Assembly: GCA_964511385.1 (NCBI GenBank) | Contig: CAZEFE010000003.1 | Coordinates: 124,001 to 188,000, forward strand | DNA from: CAILHX01 sp964511385 | GTDB taxonomy: Bacteria > Pseudomonadota > Gammaproteobacteria > Burkholderiales > Methylophilaceae | DNA length: 64,000 bases | Direction of reading: 5' to 3' | Shown here: in pieces, positions 1 through 8,483 of the stretch | Numbering within the stretch: position 1 is the first letter of the stretch | Layout of the letters: every line of letters begins with the position of its first letter | Notes under the pieces: generated by a model | Told to the model about the DNA's origin: nothing | What the model saw: only the letters and a program-made list of their open reading frames with translations | Database searches by the model: none | Position numbers and translations under genes: made by a program

Positions 1-632
1 AGCAGGGTGCGCGCGTGATCAACCGCCCGGCATCGGTCCGCGACTGGAACGAAAAGCTGTCGGTTGCGCGTTTTCCGCAGTTTGCGCCGCCGTTCCTGGT
101 CACGCGCCATCACCAGCCGATCCGCGAATTCCTGGCCAAACACGGCGACATCGTGGTGAAGCCGCTGGATGGCATGGGCGGTAGCAGCGTATTCCGCCTG
201 CATCGCGCCGACCATAACATCAGCGTCATCCTGGAAACCATGACGCACCATGAGCGCCGCACCATCATGGCGCAGCGCTATTTGCCGGAAATCCTGCAAG
301 GCGACAAACGCATTCTGGTGATTGATGGCCAACCGCTGCCTTACGCTCTGGCGCGTATTCCCAAGCCCGGCGAAACGCGCGGCAACCTTGCCGCCGGCGG
401 CACCGGCGTCGCCCAGCCGCTGACCGCACGCGACCGGGAAATCGCCGAAACCGTCGGGGTTGAATTGAAAAAACACGGCTTGTTCCTGGTGGGCCTGGAC
501 GTCATCGGCGAACACCTCACCGAAATCAACGTCACCAGCCCCACCTGCATGGTAGAAATCGCCGCGCAGACGGACTGCAACCCGGCGGCCCTGTTTGTTG
601 ATGCGCTGGAGCGCACATGCTCCGCAGCCTGA
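1..632 (+). CDS. gshB: Glutathione synthetase, 3' part (start outside window)
   Basis: Joins glycine to gamma-glutamylcysteine with ATP, the last step of glutathione synthesis in the cytoplasm. About 210 C-terminal residues are visible, against roughly 315 in the family, and the reading frame is open to the window edge, so the GTG at 15 is not the true start. The ATP-grasp core is clear: a KPLDGMGG loop, an ARIPKPGETRGNLAAGG stretch, and the C-terminal INVTSPTC motif that completes the ATP/Mg site. This closely follows E. coli GshB as I recall it. apbE begins inside its last codons, so the two are probably co-transcribed. Identification is secure. Confidence 0.95.
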   Translation, partial: QGARVINRPASVRDWNEKLSVARFPQFAPPFLVTRHHQPIREFLAKHGDIVVKPLDGMGGSSVFRLHRADHNISVILETMTHHERRTIMAQRYLPEILQGDKRILVIDGQPLPYALARIPKPGETRGNLAAGGTGVAQPLTARDREIAETVGVELKKHGLFLVGLDVIGEHLTEINVTSPTCMVEIAAQTDCNPAALFVDALERTCSAA

Positions 633-1642
633 ACCCGCCCTGGTGGTGGCTGCTGTGTTCGTTGCTGTTGGTGAGCTGCACCCCGAACAAAACCCACCAG
701 TCACAAAGTTATGTGTTCGGCACGCTGGTGGACATCACCATTTACGGCGAGTCGGAATCGCGTGCCCAATTGCTTGCCGCGCATATCCAGCAGGAATTTC
801 AACGGCTGCACAACAGCTTGCATGCCTGGAAACCAAACAGCGACCTGAGCAGGCTGAACGATGCGTTAGCCGCTGGCAAAAAAGCTGCGGTTTCGCCGGA
901 ACTGGCAGCACTGATCCGCGATGCCACCCAGATTGCCGAGCGCTCGGACAACCTGTTCAACCCGGCGATCGGCGGGCTGATCCAGCTATGGGGATTTCAG
1001 CGCGACGAATTCACGCCGGTACGCCCCGACCCGCAACTGATTCATTCCCTGGTGGCAGCCAACCCACGCATGGCGGACATCGTGGTGGAGAACGGCCAGG
1101 CCTGGTCACGCAACCCCACGGTGAAACTGGACCTGGGCGGCTATGCCAAAGGCTATGCGCTGGACCTGGCAGCAAACTATTTGCGTCAAGAACACGTACC
1201 CGGCGCGCTGATCAACATCGGCGGCAACATCATAGCTATCGGCCGCCACGGCGACCGCCCCTGGCGCGTCGGCATCCAGCACCCGCGCAAGCCGCAGCCT
1301 GTCGCCACGCTGGATTTACCCGACGGCTGGGCAATTGGCACTTCGGGCGATTATCAGCGCTATTTCGAACAGGACGGCAAGCGTTACTGCCACATCATCA
1401 ATCCCACCACCGGCTTCCCCGGAGACGGCGTCCAGGCGGTCACGGTGCTGATTCCGCCAGGCACCAACAGCGGCGCATGGTCCGATGCTGCGTCCAAGCC
1501 GCTGTTTCTTTCCGGCAAGGCGCACTGGCGCGACGCGGCGCAGAAGCTGGGGCTGCAATACGCCATGCTGATTGATGACCATGGTGAAATCCAGCTAACC
1601 GCCGACCTGCAAAAGAAAATCCGTCTTGAACCTGTCCGCTGA
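617..1642 (+). CDS. apbE: FAD:protein FMN transferase (ApbE)
   Basis: Flavin transferase that attaches FMN covalently to threonine residues of exported proteins such as Rnf or Nqr subunits. The 341-residue product opens with a lipoprotein signal ending in a LVSC lipobox (Cys near residue 21), so it should be anchored to a membrane on the periplasmic side. Family motifs are present: a LDLGGYAKGYALD stretch, INIGGNI, an IGTSGDYQRYFE segment and the HIINPTTGFP motif. It overlaps gshB by 16 nt and the next gene by 17 nt, indicating tight translational coupling. The NusG-II protein that follows is a frequent companion of ApbE in Rnf-type or thiamine-linked loci. No Rnf or Nqr genes are in the window. 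Confidence 0.93.
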   Translation: MLRSLNPPWWWLLCSLLLVSCTPNKTHQSQSYVFGTLVDITIYGESESRAQLLAAHIQQEFQRLHNSLHAWKPNSDLSRLNDALAAGKKAAVSPELAALIRDATQIAERSDNLFNPAIGGLIQLWGFQRDEFTPVRPDPQLIHSLVAANPRMADIVVENGQAWSRNPTVKLDLGGYAKGYALDLAANYLRQEHVPGALINIGGNIIAIGRHGDRPWRVGIQHPRKPQPVATLDLPDGWAIGTSGDYQRYFEQDGKRYCHIINPTTGFPGDGVQAVTVLIPPGTNSGAWSDAASKPLFLSGKAHWRDAAQKLGLQYAMLIDDHGEIQLTADLQKKIRLEPVR

Positions 1643-2006
1643 TCATTCCATCCTGCGCCCGGGCGACTGGCTGATCGTTGCCAGCGGTTTGGCCGTGGTC
1701 GCCTGGCTGTTCCTGACGCTATGGAGCGCGCAACCCGCCGGCAAGGTACGCATCCGTGCAGGGAATCAGGTGGTCGCCACCTACAGCCTGAACCAGCAGC
1801 GCAGCCTGGATGTGGCTGGACCGCTGGGCATCAGCCATATCGTGATCGATCGCGGCCGGGTCAGGGTAGCCAGCGACCCCGGCATCCATCAGTATTGCGT
1901 CAAGCAGGGGTGGTTATCCCGCGCCGGCGAGATCGCCATGTGCCTGCCCAATCGCGTCAGTGTGGAATTGCTTGGTGAGCGAAGCTATGACTCACTTAAC
2001 TATTGA
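1626..2006 (+). CDS. NusG domain II-containing membrane protein
   Basis: A 126-residue protein with one N-terminal membrane segment (about residues 14-34), followed by a small beta-rich domain (about 38-118) resembling NusG domain II proteins. A Cys pair (in YCVKQG and MCLPN) is conserved in this family in my recollection. These proteins commonly lie beside apbE and a Gx-type transporter gene, as here, and are thought to be periplasmic and linked to flavin-modified redox complexes. The precise role is unknown. The start is a TTG inside the 3' end of apbE; no better start fits the domain. The end overlaps the next gene by 20 nt. Confidence 0.75.
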   Translation: MNLSADHSILRPGDWLIVASGLAVVAWLFLTLWSAQPAGKVRIRAGNQVVATYSLNQQRSLDVAGPLGISHIVIDRGRVRVASDPGIHQYCVKQGWLSRAGEIAMCLPNRVSVELLGERSYDSLNY

Positions 2007-2511
2007 TACCACCGCGCAGGACCATCACGTCGCCAGACTGGCGGCGCTCGCCATTGCGCTGCACCTGGCGGAAGCGGTGCTGCCATCGCCGTTGCCGGGA
2101 GTTAAACCCGGGATTGCCAACATCGTGACGCTCTATGCGCTGCACCGCTATGGTATGGCGGTTGCGGCCTGGGTCAGTCTGTTGCGGGTATTCGCCGTGA
2201 GCCTGCTGTTCGGCAATTTCTTATCGCCGACCTTTGTGCTCAGCATCACCGGCACGTTGCTCAGCCTGGCAGCGCTGTGGCTGGCCCTGCGCCTGCCGCA
2301 GCGCTATTTCGGCGCGGTCAGCCACAGCGTGTTGGCAGCGTTTGCCCACATTGCCGGGCAATTGATCGTGGTCCGGCTTTGGCTGATCCCGCACACCGGT
2401 TTGCTGGTTCTCGTGCCGGTGTTTGCCGCAGCGGCCCTGCTGTTTGGTACACTCAACGGTTTGATTGCTGCAAAATTGATCGCGCAAGCGCCCAAAGAGG
2501 ATGTTTCATGA
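1987..2511 (+). CDS. Gx transporter family protein (heptaprenyl diphosphate synthase component I-like)
   Basis: A 174-residue hydrophobic protein with about five membrane segments, of the family labelled heptaprenyl diphosphate synthase component I or Gx transporter. The segment EAVLPSPLPGVKPGIANIV is typical of that family's membrane motif. These proteins resemble substrate-binding (S) components of ECF transporters and usually follow an ApbE and a NusG-II gene. The enzyme-like family name is probably misleading, and a flavin or prenyl-related membrane role is inference. An upstream in-frame TTG at 1960 exists, but the ATG at 1987 gives the usual N-terminus. The stop shares an ATGA with the next start. 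Confidence 0.75.
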   Translation: MTHLTIDTTAQDHHVARLAALAIALHLAEAVLPSPLPGVKPGIANIVTLYALHRYGMAVAAWVSLLRVFAVSLLFGNFLSPTFVLSITGTLLSLAALWLALRLPQRYFGAVSHSVLAAFAHIAGQLIVVRLWLIPHTGLLVLVPVFAAAALLFGTLNGLIAAKLIAQAPKEDVS

Positions 2512-3161
2512 AATTTGCAATTCGAATGATTTTACAACTAGCGCTGCTCGCCAACGCACCCGCTTGGGCGGCAGAGTGGGTGCAACTGCCGATCAACGGC
2601 AACGACCAGTATTTTTACGACAACAGCAAGCTGGTGTTTCACGGTGACGAAGTGACCTACTGGAAAAAAGTTCAGTTCAAGACCCCGCAACCGCACAAGG
2701 GCAGCGAAGTTGCCAGCGGCGTGCTACGCGAGCGCATCAATTGCGCCGAACACAGCGCCAAGCTGCTTTCCTACCTTTATTATTCGCCCGCCGGCGAAAC
2801 CGTGGAATATAACGCCCAGGATGAATCCGCACCGGTGCCCATCATCCCCGACACCGTGGGCGATGTGTTTGATCGTACGTTATGCCCGATAGTCTGGCGC
2901 AAGCAGGAAGAAGCGCGCATCAAGGGCGAACAAAAAACCGAAGCCGAGCTGAAAGAAATTGCACCCAAGGCCAAGGATGAAGACAAGCGGGCCACCACTC
3001 CCAAGGCTGCACCGACACGCAGCACCGGGTCTTCCATCCCCGCGGCCGGGGCCCCGAAAATATCAAACCCAGTTGTCCCCAAGCTGCCCAACGTCAGGCT
3101 TCCGGCAGAAAAGACCACGCCCCCCATCCCGGAACCGCAAATTCTTGAGCAGCTTTATTAA
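2508..3161 (+). CDS. Exported protein with surface-adhesin-E-like domain
   Basis: A 217-residue protein with a cleavable signal peptide (about residues 1-22, ending APAWAA). The mature domain (about 23-140) begins WVQLPINGNDQYFYD and carries two Cys that could form a disulfide (INCAEHS and RTLCPIVW). This matches the surface-adhesin protein E-like fold found in many betaproteobacterial envelope proteins. The C-terminal third is a low-complexity Lys/Ala/Pro-rich tail. The start ATG overlaps the upstream stop (ATGA), so it is translated from the same message. Its function is not known; being in the envelope is well supported by the signal peptide. Confidence 0.65.
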   Translation: MKFAIRMILQLALLANAPAWAAEWVQLPINGNDQYFYDNSKLVFHGDEVTYWKKVQFKTPQPHKGSEVASGVLRERINCAEHSAKLLSYLYYSPAGETVEYNAQDESAPVPIIPDTVGDVFDRTLCPIVWRKQEEARIKGEQKTEAELKEIAPKAKDEDKRATTPKAAPTRSTGSSIPAAGAPKISNPVVPKLPNVRLPAEKTTPPIPEPQILEQLY

Positions 3162-3172
3162 GGACTCAACCC

Positions 3173-3385
3173 ATGCGTAAATTGATCTTGTTGGCGCTGA
3201 TATCCACAATGCTGGCGGCTTGCGGGGTAAAAGGCCCGCTCTACCTGCCGGAGAAAATGTATCCCCAACCTCCCGAGCCGCCTGCGAAAAAAGCACCGGC
3301 CCAACAACCATCGCCCGAATCGGAACCGCTACCGCAGCCCGAATCGCAGGAATCACCGCAACCCGTACAGCAGGAAGCCCAATGA
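3173..3385 (+). CDS. lptM: LPS translocon maturation chaperone LptM (small lipoprotein)
   Basis: A 70-residue lipoprotein. The signal peptide ends in a lipobox LAAC, and the mature N-terminus CGVKGPLYLP is the hallmark of the LptM (formerly YifL) family, which helps the outer-membrane LptD/LptE translocon reach its oxidised mature form. After that motif the protein is Pro/Glu/Gln rich with no fold. It lies just upstream of lysA and shares an ATGA overlap with it. This placement next to lysine/diaminopimelate genes is the common arrangement in proteobacteria. Other LPS-transport genes (lptABC) sit 18 kb away in this window. Confidence 0.88.
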   Translation: MRKLILLALISTMLAACGVKGPLYLPEKMYPQPPEPPAKKAPAQQPSPESEPLPQPESQESPQPVQQEAQ

Positions 3386-4626
3386 GTTATTTTATTGCCA
3401 GAGGCGGCGAACTTTACGCCGAGGAGGTCAAGCTGGCCTCGATCGCAGAACGTTTTTCCACCCCATGTTATGTTTATTCCCGCGCCGCACTGACGGCTGC
3501 CCTGAAACAGTTCACCGATGGCTTTGCCGGGCATGACCACCTCATCTGTTATGCCGTCAAAGCCAATTCCAACCTGGCAGTGCTGAACACCTTTGCCCGC
3601 TTGGGCGCTGGCTTCGATATTGTGTCCGGCGGAGAACTGGCGCGCGTGCTGGCAGCGGGCGGCGACCCCGGCAAAGTGGTGTTTTCCGGCATCGGCAAAA
3701 CCGCTGATGAAATGCGCATGGCACTGCAAGCCGGGATTTTCTGCTTCAACATCGAGTCGGAAAGTGAGCTGGACCGCCTCAACCAGGTTGCCGGAGCAAT
3801 GGGAAAGAAAGCGCCGATTTCCCTGCGCGTAAACCCGGATGTGGATGCCAAAACGCATCCTTACATTTCAACCGGGCTTAAGAACAATAAGTTCGGCGTG
3901 GCTTACGAAGCCGCTTTTGATCTTTATGTCAAAGCGGCAAGCCTGCCCAATATCGAGATTCACGGCGTGGATTGCCATATCGGCTCGCAACTGACCGAAC
4001 TTGCGCCATTCCTGGCCGCGCTGGATCGGGTGCTGCTGCTGGTGGACAAACTCGAGGCGTCCGGTATCCATATTTCCCACCTTGATCTGGGCGGCGGCGT
4101 TGGCATCCGTTATCGCGACGAGACGCCACCGGACATCGCCGTTTATGCGCAGGCACTGCTGGCCCGCCTGGCTGGCCGCAAGTTCAAGCTGCTGTTTGAA
4201 CCGGGGCGCGCGCTGGTTGGCAATGCCGGCGTCCTGCTGACGCGCGTTGAGTACATCAAGCGCGGTGAAGCGAAAAACTTTGCGATTGTCGACGCCGCAA
4301 TGAATGACTTGATGCGCCCCGCGCTATACGATGCCTGGCATGACATTCTTCCGGTCGAGCCGAGGATCGGCGGCACGGAATGTTTTGAAATCGTCGGCCC
4401 GGTGTGCGAAAGCGGCGACTTCCTCGGCCACGACCGCGATTTGTGCATCGAGCAGGGCGATTTGCTGGCCGTGATGTCGGCCGGCGCCTACGGCATGAGC
4501 ATGAGTTCCAACTACAATACCCGGCCACGGGCCGCCGAAATCATGGTGGATGGGGCAGACATTCACCTGATCAGGGAGCGGGAAACCATTGCCGATTTAA
4601 TCGCCGCAGAAAAAATAGTCAACTGA
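3382..4626 (+). CDS. lysA: Diaminopimelate decarboxylase
   Basis: PLP enzyme that decarboxylates meso-diaminopimelate to L-lysine, the last step of lysine synthesis. The 414-residue length is typical. The N-terminal alanine-racemase-like barrel carries the PLP lysine in YAVKANSN (Lys60). The HCHIGSQ-type segment appears here as VDCHIGSQ, followed by the glycine loop LDLGGGVGI. The C-terminal beta domain contains EPGRALVGNAG, the CESGDF segment and the SAGAYGMSMSSNYN motif that completes the active site. The ATG at 3382 overlaps the lptM stop. An in-frame start further upstream (3220) would read through lptM and is rejected. Confidence 0.96.
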   Translation: MSYFIARGGELYAEEVKLASIAERFSTPCYVYSRAALTAALKQFTDGFAGHDHLICYAVKANSNLAVLNTFARLGAGFDIVSGGELARVLAAGGDPGKVVFSGIGKTADEMRMALQAGIFCFNIESESELDRLNQVAGAMGKKAPISLRVNPDVDAKTHPYISTGLKNNKFGVAYEAAFDLYVKAASLPNIEIHGVDCHIGSQLTELAPFLAALDRVLLLVDKLEASGIHISHLDLGGGVGIRYRDETPPDIAVYAQALLARLAGRKFKLLFEPGRALVGNAGVLLTRVEYIKRGEAKNFAIVDAAMNDLMRPALYDAWHDILPVEPRIGGTECFEIVGPVCESGDFLGHDRDLCIEQGDLLAVMSAGAYGMSMSSNYNTRPRAAEIMVDGADIHLIRERETIADLIAAEKIVN

Positions 4627-4655
4627 TTGTTTTTAAATTGATTTATTAACGAAAA

Positions 4656-4672
4656 AGCCGCTTCCGGCGGCT
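4656..4672. terminator. Hairpin after lysA
   Basis: A 6-bp perfect stem (AGCCGC/GCGGCT) with a 5-nt loop lies 30 nt past the lysA stop. The T-run lies on the minus-strand side (AAAAA precedes the stem on the plus strand), so as an intrinsic terminator it would work better for leftward transcription. For lysA it is at best weak. Confidence 0.4.
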
Positions 4673-4753
4673 ATTGCCAGCCCTGCAGTTTTGGCGTAGA
4701 TTTCTACTCCGCAGTACCTATAAACTATTCTTATACGATGACGGAGGAAGCAA

Positions 4754-4912
4754 ATGAAGAAGTCGATTCTTGCAATGCTGTTCGTGCTGTTTGGTGTATG
4801 CGCCGTACCTTTTGCCTATGCTGAAGACCTGCCCCAGATCAACGGGGATGATGCCGTGGAGCAACTTCCTCCTCTCACGGATCCTGCAGCTTCAGCAGAT
4901 AGTGAATCGTAA
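4754..4912 (+). CDS. Small secreted peptide, 52 aa
   Basis: A short open frame with a good ribosome site (GGAGG ending 6 nt before the ATG). It encodes a textbook signal peptide: two Lys, a hydrophobic stretch of about 16 residues, then a likely cut after AYA (residue 23). The mature part is only about 29 residues, acidic (many Asp/Glu), with no Cys. A strong terminator follows directly, so it looks like a stand-alone expressed gene. I do not recognise a family. The signs for reality are the ribosome site, the signal sequence and the terminator; no homology evidence is available here. Confidence 0.6.
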   Translation: MKKSILAMLFVLFGVCAVPFAYAEDLPQINGDDAVEQLPPLTDPAASADSES

Positions 4913-4930
4913 TTTCTTAAGTTTCATACA

Positions 4931-4963
4931 AACAAAAACGGAGCCAGTGGCTCCGTTTTTGTT
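4931..4963. terminator. Strong bidirectional terminator
   Basis: A perfect 16-bp inverted repeat with a 1-nt centre: GC-rich core CGGAGCCA/TGGCTCCG flanked by an A-tract on one side and a T-tract on the other. It sits between the rightward small-peptide gene and the leftward purU, so it can end both transcripts. Confidence 0.9.
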
Positions 4964-4978
4964 TGGCAAGTCACGATC

Positions 4979-5833
4979 TCAGTCAAAAATAACGGTTTTA
5001 TTGGAATACAGCAGGATGCGATTTTCCACATGCCAGCGCACGGCACGCGACAGCACGATTTTCTCAAGATCGCGGCCTTTCTGGATCAGGTCTTCCAACT
5101 GGTCGCGATGCGATACACGCATGATGTCCTGCTCGATAATCGGGCCCTCGTCCAGCACCTCGGTCACATAATGGCTGGTGGCGCCGATCAGTTTAACGCC
5201 ACGTTCAAAAGCACGGTGATAGGGCCTGGCGCCGACAAACGCCGGCAGGAAGGAATGGTGGATATTGATGATGCGCTGCGGGTAACGTGCCACAAATGCG
5301 GGAGATAACACCTGCATGTACCGCGCCAGCACGATCAGGTCTATTTCATGCGCATCCAGCAGGGCAAACTGGCGTGCTTCGGCTTCCGCCTTGTTGTCCT
5401 TGGTGACTTCAACCACATGGAAGGGAATGCCGTAAAAATCAGCCAGGCGCTTGGTATCCGGATGGTTGCTGATGATCAGCGGGATATCGCAATCCAGCTC
5501 GCCACTGTGGTGGCGATACAGCAAATCCGTCAGGCAGTGGTCGTATTTTGAAACGAAGATCGCGATTCGAGGCTTGCGACTGGACAGGTTCAGCCGCCAC
5601 TGCATACTGAATTTTTCGGCAATGCCGGCAAATTCCCGCTCAAACTCCTGCGGCGTCAGGCCAAAACCCGTGAGATCCCACTCCACGCGCATCAGAAACA
5701 GGTTCTGCTCCGCATCCTGGTGCTGGTCGGCATGCAGGATATTGGCATTATGCCGATACAAAAACTCGGCAATCGCCGCAACCAGGCCTTTACGGTCAGG
5801 GCAGTTAATCAATAAAGTCGCGGAGTTTTTCAT
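4979..5833 (-). CDS. purU: Formyltetrahydrofolate deformylase
   Basis: Hydrolyses 10-formyl-tetrahydrofolate to formate and tetrahydrofolate, balancing the one-carbon pool. The product has 284 residues, as usual. It has an N-terminal ACT domain (about 1-80, starting LLINCPDRKGLVAAIAEFL) and a formyl-transferase-type catalytic domain. The latter shows IIINIHHSFLPAF-type and GATSHYVTEVLDEGPIIEQ segments (here NIHHSFLPAF), carrying the catalytic Asn/His/Asp set. I chose the ATG at 5833 because the ACT domain starts there; the frame stays open about 90 nt further upstream. Formate release is of interest beside a Fae homologue 3.3 kb away, but both are also common in non-methylotrophs. Confidence 0.94.
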   Translation of the reverse strand: MKNSATLLINCPDRKGLVAAIAEFLYRHNANILHADQHQDAEQNLFLMRVEWDLTGFGLTPQEFEREFAGIAEKFSMQWRLNLSSRKPRIAIFVSKYDHCLTDLLYRHHSGELDCDIPLIISNHPDTKRLADFYGIPFHVVEVTKDNKAEAEARQFALLDAHEIDLIVLARYMQVLSPAFVARYPQRIINIHHSFLPAFVGARPYHRAFERGVKLIGATSHYVTEVLDEGPIIEQDIMRVSHRDQLEDLIQKGRDLEKIVLSRAVRWHVENRILLYSNKTVIFD

Positions 5834-5868
5834 GGGCTTGAAAACCTTTTGTTTATTCAGCCTTGCAT

Positions 5869-5874
5869 TATAAT
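5869..5874. promoter_or_regulatory. Candidate -10 element between purU and the CobD-like gene
   Basis: A consensus TATAAT lies in the 110-bp divergent gap between purU and the CobD/CbiB-like gene. The surrounding ATTATAAT reads as a -10 on both strands. No convincing -35 hexamer sits at 16-18 bp on either side, so this is only a candidate. Confidence 0.3.
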
Positions 5875-5943
5875 GGTTTCGCTCAGTGCCCTGCCAGATT
5901 GTGCTATCTTGGCTTTTCAAATGTAAGGATCAACCCTGCAACA

Positions 5944-6855
5944 ATGAGCTTTCTGACCCTGCTCGCCGTCTTGTTGTTGGCCTATTACCGGCCACTCCCG
6001 GCCGCATTGCGCCCAGCGCACTGGCATGCGCCGTTGGCCGCCTGGCTGGAGCGGCACCTGAACGATGGCCAGGCGCGTCACGGCGCAATTGCCTGGATTC
6101 TTGCCGTACTACTGCCGGCGCTGCTGATCGGTGCCGCCTGCTTTGCGCTGCATCTGCTTGCAGAACCTGTGAGCCTCGCGCTAGCCGTTGCCAGCCTGTA
6201 CCTGGTGATTGATTTCAGCGGTTTTGGCGCCCCGGCGGAGAATATCGCCGCCACCTTGCGCGACCGCAACATTCCTCTTGCCCGCCAACAATTGACAGAA
6301 TGGAGTGGCGACACGACCGAAGCCTACGGTGCGATGGAACTTTCTCGCGTCGCTATCGAAACCACCCTGCTGCGCGCCCATTCCGGGCTGTTTGCACCGA
6401 TTTTCTGGTTTGTGCTGCTGGGTCCGGGGGGAGCGCTGCTGTATCGCCTGACCCAAATCACCAATACGGCTTGGGGTAAAGAAGGCGGCCAATTCAACCT
6501 CGTCGGCAGCCGGGTGCACTACTGGCTGGAATGGATTCCGGCGCATGTAACTGCGATTGGTTTTGCCGTCGTCGGCGATTTCGAAGATGCCATGTACTGC
6601 TGGCGTACCCAGGCAAGCCAGTGGAAAGACCGTGCCATCGGCATCATGCTGGCCAGCGGTGCCGGTGCCCTCGGCGTCCGTCTGGGAGAACCATTGCCGA
6701 TCAATGGCATCCTGGAATACCGTCCCGAACTCGGGCTGGGTGACGCGGCAGATGCTGATTACCTGATGAGCGCCGTCGGCCTGGTATGGCGCGTACTGGT
6801 ATTGCTGTTGGCGCTGGTGCTGCTCATGACTTTTGCCAACTGGCTAGGTAATTAA
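5944..6855 (+). CDS. CobD/CbiB family membrane protein
   Basis: A 303-residue polytopic membrane protein of the CobD/CbiB (adenosylcobinamide-phosphate synthase)-related family. Membrane segments lie near residues 1-15, 45-75, 150-170 and 275-300. Family-like features are the LSRVAIETTLLRAHSGLFAPIFWFVLLGPGGALLYR block and the WIPAHVTAIGF segment. In true CbiB these regions form the amide-ligase active site of cobalamin assembly. No other cobalamin genes are near, and many betaproteobacteria carry this gene in isolation. A cobalamin role is therefore plausible but not shown; a regulatory AmpE-like role is the alternative. Confidence 0.7.
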   Translation: MSFLTLLAVLLLAYYRPLPAALRPAHWHAPLAAWLERHLNDGQARHGAIAWILAVLLPALLIGAACFALHLLAEPVSLALAVASLYLVIDFSGFGAPAENIAATLRDRNIPLARQQLTEWSGDTTEAYGAMELSRVAIETTLLRAHSGLFAPIFWFVLLGPGGALLYRLTQITNTAWGKEGGQFNLVGSRVHYWLEWIPAHVTAIGFAVVGDFEDAMYCWRTQASQWKDRAIGIMLASGAGALGVRLGEPLPINGILEYRPELGLGDAADADYLMSAVGLVWRVLVLLLALVLLMTFANWLGN

Positions 6856-6869
6856 ACAGAAAGAAATTG

Positions 6870-7826
6870 ATGGAAGTTTTGCTCGCAAATCCGCGTGGTT
6901 TCTGTGCTGGCGTTGACCGCGCCATCATCATTGTGGAACAGGCGCTGGCGCAGTTTGGCGCGCCCATTTATGTACGTCATGAAGTTGTCCACAACAAATA
7001 CGTGGTGGATGAACTGCGGCGCAAAGGCGCGGTGTTTGTTGAGGACCTGGACGAAGTGCCGACCGGCAGCACCGTCATTTTCAGTGCGCACGGTGTTTCC
7101 AAAGCCATCCGCAGCGAGGCCGAAGCGCGCGGACTGCGCGTGTTCGATGCCACCTGCCCGCTGGTGACCAAGGTACACATGGAAGTCAGCAAAATGCGCT
7201 CTGCGGGCCGCGAAATCATCATGATCGGCCATCTTGGCCATCCTGAGGTCGAAGGCACCATGGGGCAAGTGGAAGGCGGCATGTACCTGGTGGAAACGCC
7301 CGAAGACGTCGAACAACTCCAGGTGCGCGACCCGGACAACCTGGCGTATGTCACCCAGACCACGCTGTCCCTGGACGATGCTGCACGCGTTATTGCCGCG
7401 CTGAAACAGCGCTTCCCCGACATTGCCGCCCCCAAAAGCGACGACATCTGCTACGCCACGCAGAACCGGCAGGACGCGGTCAAGATGCTTTCCAAAAAGT
7501 GCGACCTGGTCATTGTCGTGGGCTCGCCCAACAGCTCTAACTCCAACCGGCTAAAGGAAGTCGCCATCAACCAAGGTATTGCCGCATTCATGGTGGATAA
7601 TGCCAGTCAGCTGAATCCTGCGTGGCTGGTTGGCAAACATAGTGTCGGCGTCACCGCCGGCGCGTCGGCCCCGGAAATCCTGGTGCAGGACGTCATTGCG
7701 CGCTTGCGCGAACTTGGCGCAGCCAACGTGCAGGACCTAGCTGGCATCGTGGAAAACGTGGTCTTCCCCTTGCCCAAGGATTTGGCGCCCAAGAAGCCCG
7801 GCATCCCGGTCAACGCTCTTGAGTAA
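6870..7826 (+). CDS. ispH: 4-hydroxy-3-methylbut-2-enyl diphosphate reductase
   Basis: Iron-sulfur enzyme for the last step of the MEP isoprenoid pathway, making IPP and DMAPP from HMBPP. The 318-residue protein keeps the three cluster cysteines: Cys12 (GFCAGVDRA), Cys96 (DATCPLVTKVH) and Cys194 (DDICYATQNRQ). It also has the catalytic region around the EGTMGQ segment. The ATG at 6870 follows an AGAAAG ribosome site; a TTG one codon earlier is less likely. ubiX starts within its last codons. Pairing with ubiX makes sense, since both serve prenyl chemistry. Confidence 0.96.
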   Translation: MEVLLANPRGFCAGVDRAIIIVEQALAQFGAPIYVRHEVVHNKYVVDELRRKGAVFVEDLDEVPTGSTVIFSAHGVSKAIRSEAEARGLRVFDATCPLVTKVHMEVSKMRSAGREIIMIGHLGHPEVEGTMGQVEGGMYLVETPEDVEQLQVRDPDNLAYVTQTTLSLDDAARVIAALKQRFPDIAAPKSDDICYATQNRQDAVKMLSKKCDLVIVVGSPNSSNSNRLKEVAINQGIAAFMVDNASQLNPAWLVGKHSVGVTAGASAPEILVQDVIARLRELGAANVQDLAGIVENVVFPLPKDLAPKKPGIPVNALE

Positions 7827-8442
7827 AAAGACTTTCACGCTGGCCATCACCGGCGCCTCCGGCATCGCCTACGCCATGCGCCTGCTGGAAACGCTGCTGG
7901 CCGGCGGACATACCGTGTATCTGGTGTATTCATCCGCGGCACAATTCGTCGCCGCGCAGGAATATGGCCTGACGCTACCGGCCAAAGTCGCTGAAACGAG
8001 GCGTTTGTTGCTGGAGCGTTACCCTTGCCACCCCGAACAGTTACACGTGTTTGCCCGCGAAGACTGGATGGCACCCATCGCCTCCGGCACCGGCGCTACC
8101 GACGCCATGGTAGTGTGCCCCTGTACCATGGGCACCTTGGCCGCGATAGCCGCCGGCATGAGCGACAACCTGATCGAGCGCGCCGCCGATGTGATGCTGA
8201 AGGAAGGCAAGAAACTGATCCTGGTGCCCAGGGAAACCCCCTTTTCGGCGATCCACCTGGAAAACATGCTCAAGCTATCCAGATTGGGGGCGGTGATGCT
8301 GGCGGCCAATCCCGGTTTTTACCACCTGCCGCAGAGCGTGGATGATGTGGTGGATTTTATTGTCGCCAAGATACTGGATCAACTTGGCGTGGAACATCAA
8401 TTAATGGAAACATGGGGCGGCATAACGCCGCCCAGGCACTAG
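7819..8442 (+). CDS. ubiX: Flavin prenyltransferase UbiX
   Basis: Builds prenylated FMN from FMN and dimethylallyl phosphate, the cofactor of UbiD-type decarboxylases in ubiquinone synthesis. The 207-residue sequence begins with the flavoprotein loop ITGASGIAYAMRLLE. It includes IASGTGATDAMVVCPCTMGTLA, LIERAADVMLKEGK and the LVPRETP motif with the conserved Arg/Glu. The start is TTG at 7819, overlapping the ispH stop by 8 nt; the loop position leaves no room for a later start. No ubiD is in the window. Confidence 0.93.
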   Translation: MSKKTFTLAITGASGIAYAMRLLETLLAGGHTVYLVYSSAAQFVAAQEYGLTLPAKVAETRRLLLERYPCHPEQLHVFAREDWMAPIASGTGATDAMVVCPCTMGTLAAIAAGMSDNLIERAADVMLKEGKKLILVPRETPFSAIHLENMLKLSRLGAVMLAANPGFYHLPQSVDDVVDFIVAKILDQLGVEHQLMETWGGITPPRH

Positions 8443-8483
8443 CGGCGTTTATCTCTAGCAATCCATTTGGAAGAAAGCGCCAC

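Noticed and set aside
595..1575. 326-codon open frame overlapping apbE in another frame
   Set aside because: Arg/Pro-rich out-of-frame product; apbE has the lipobox and flavin motifs in its own frame.
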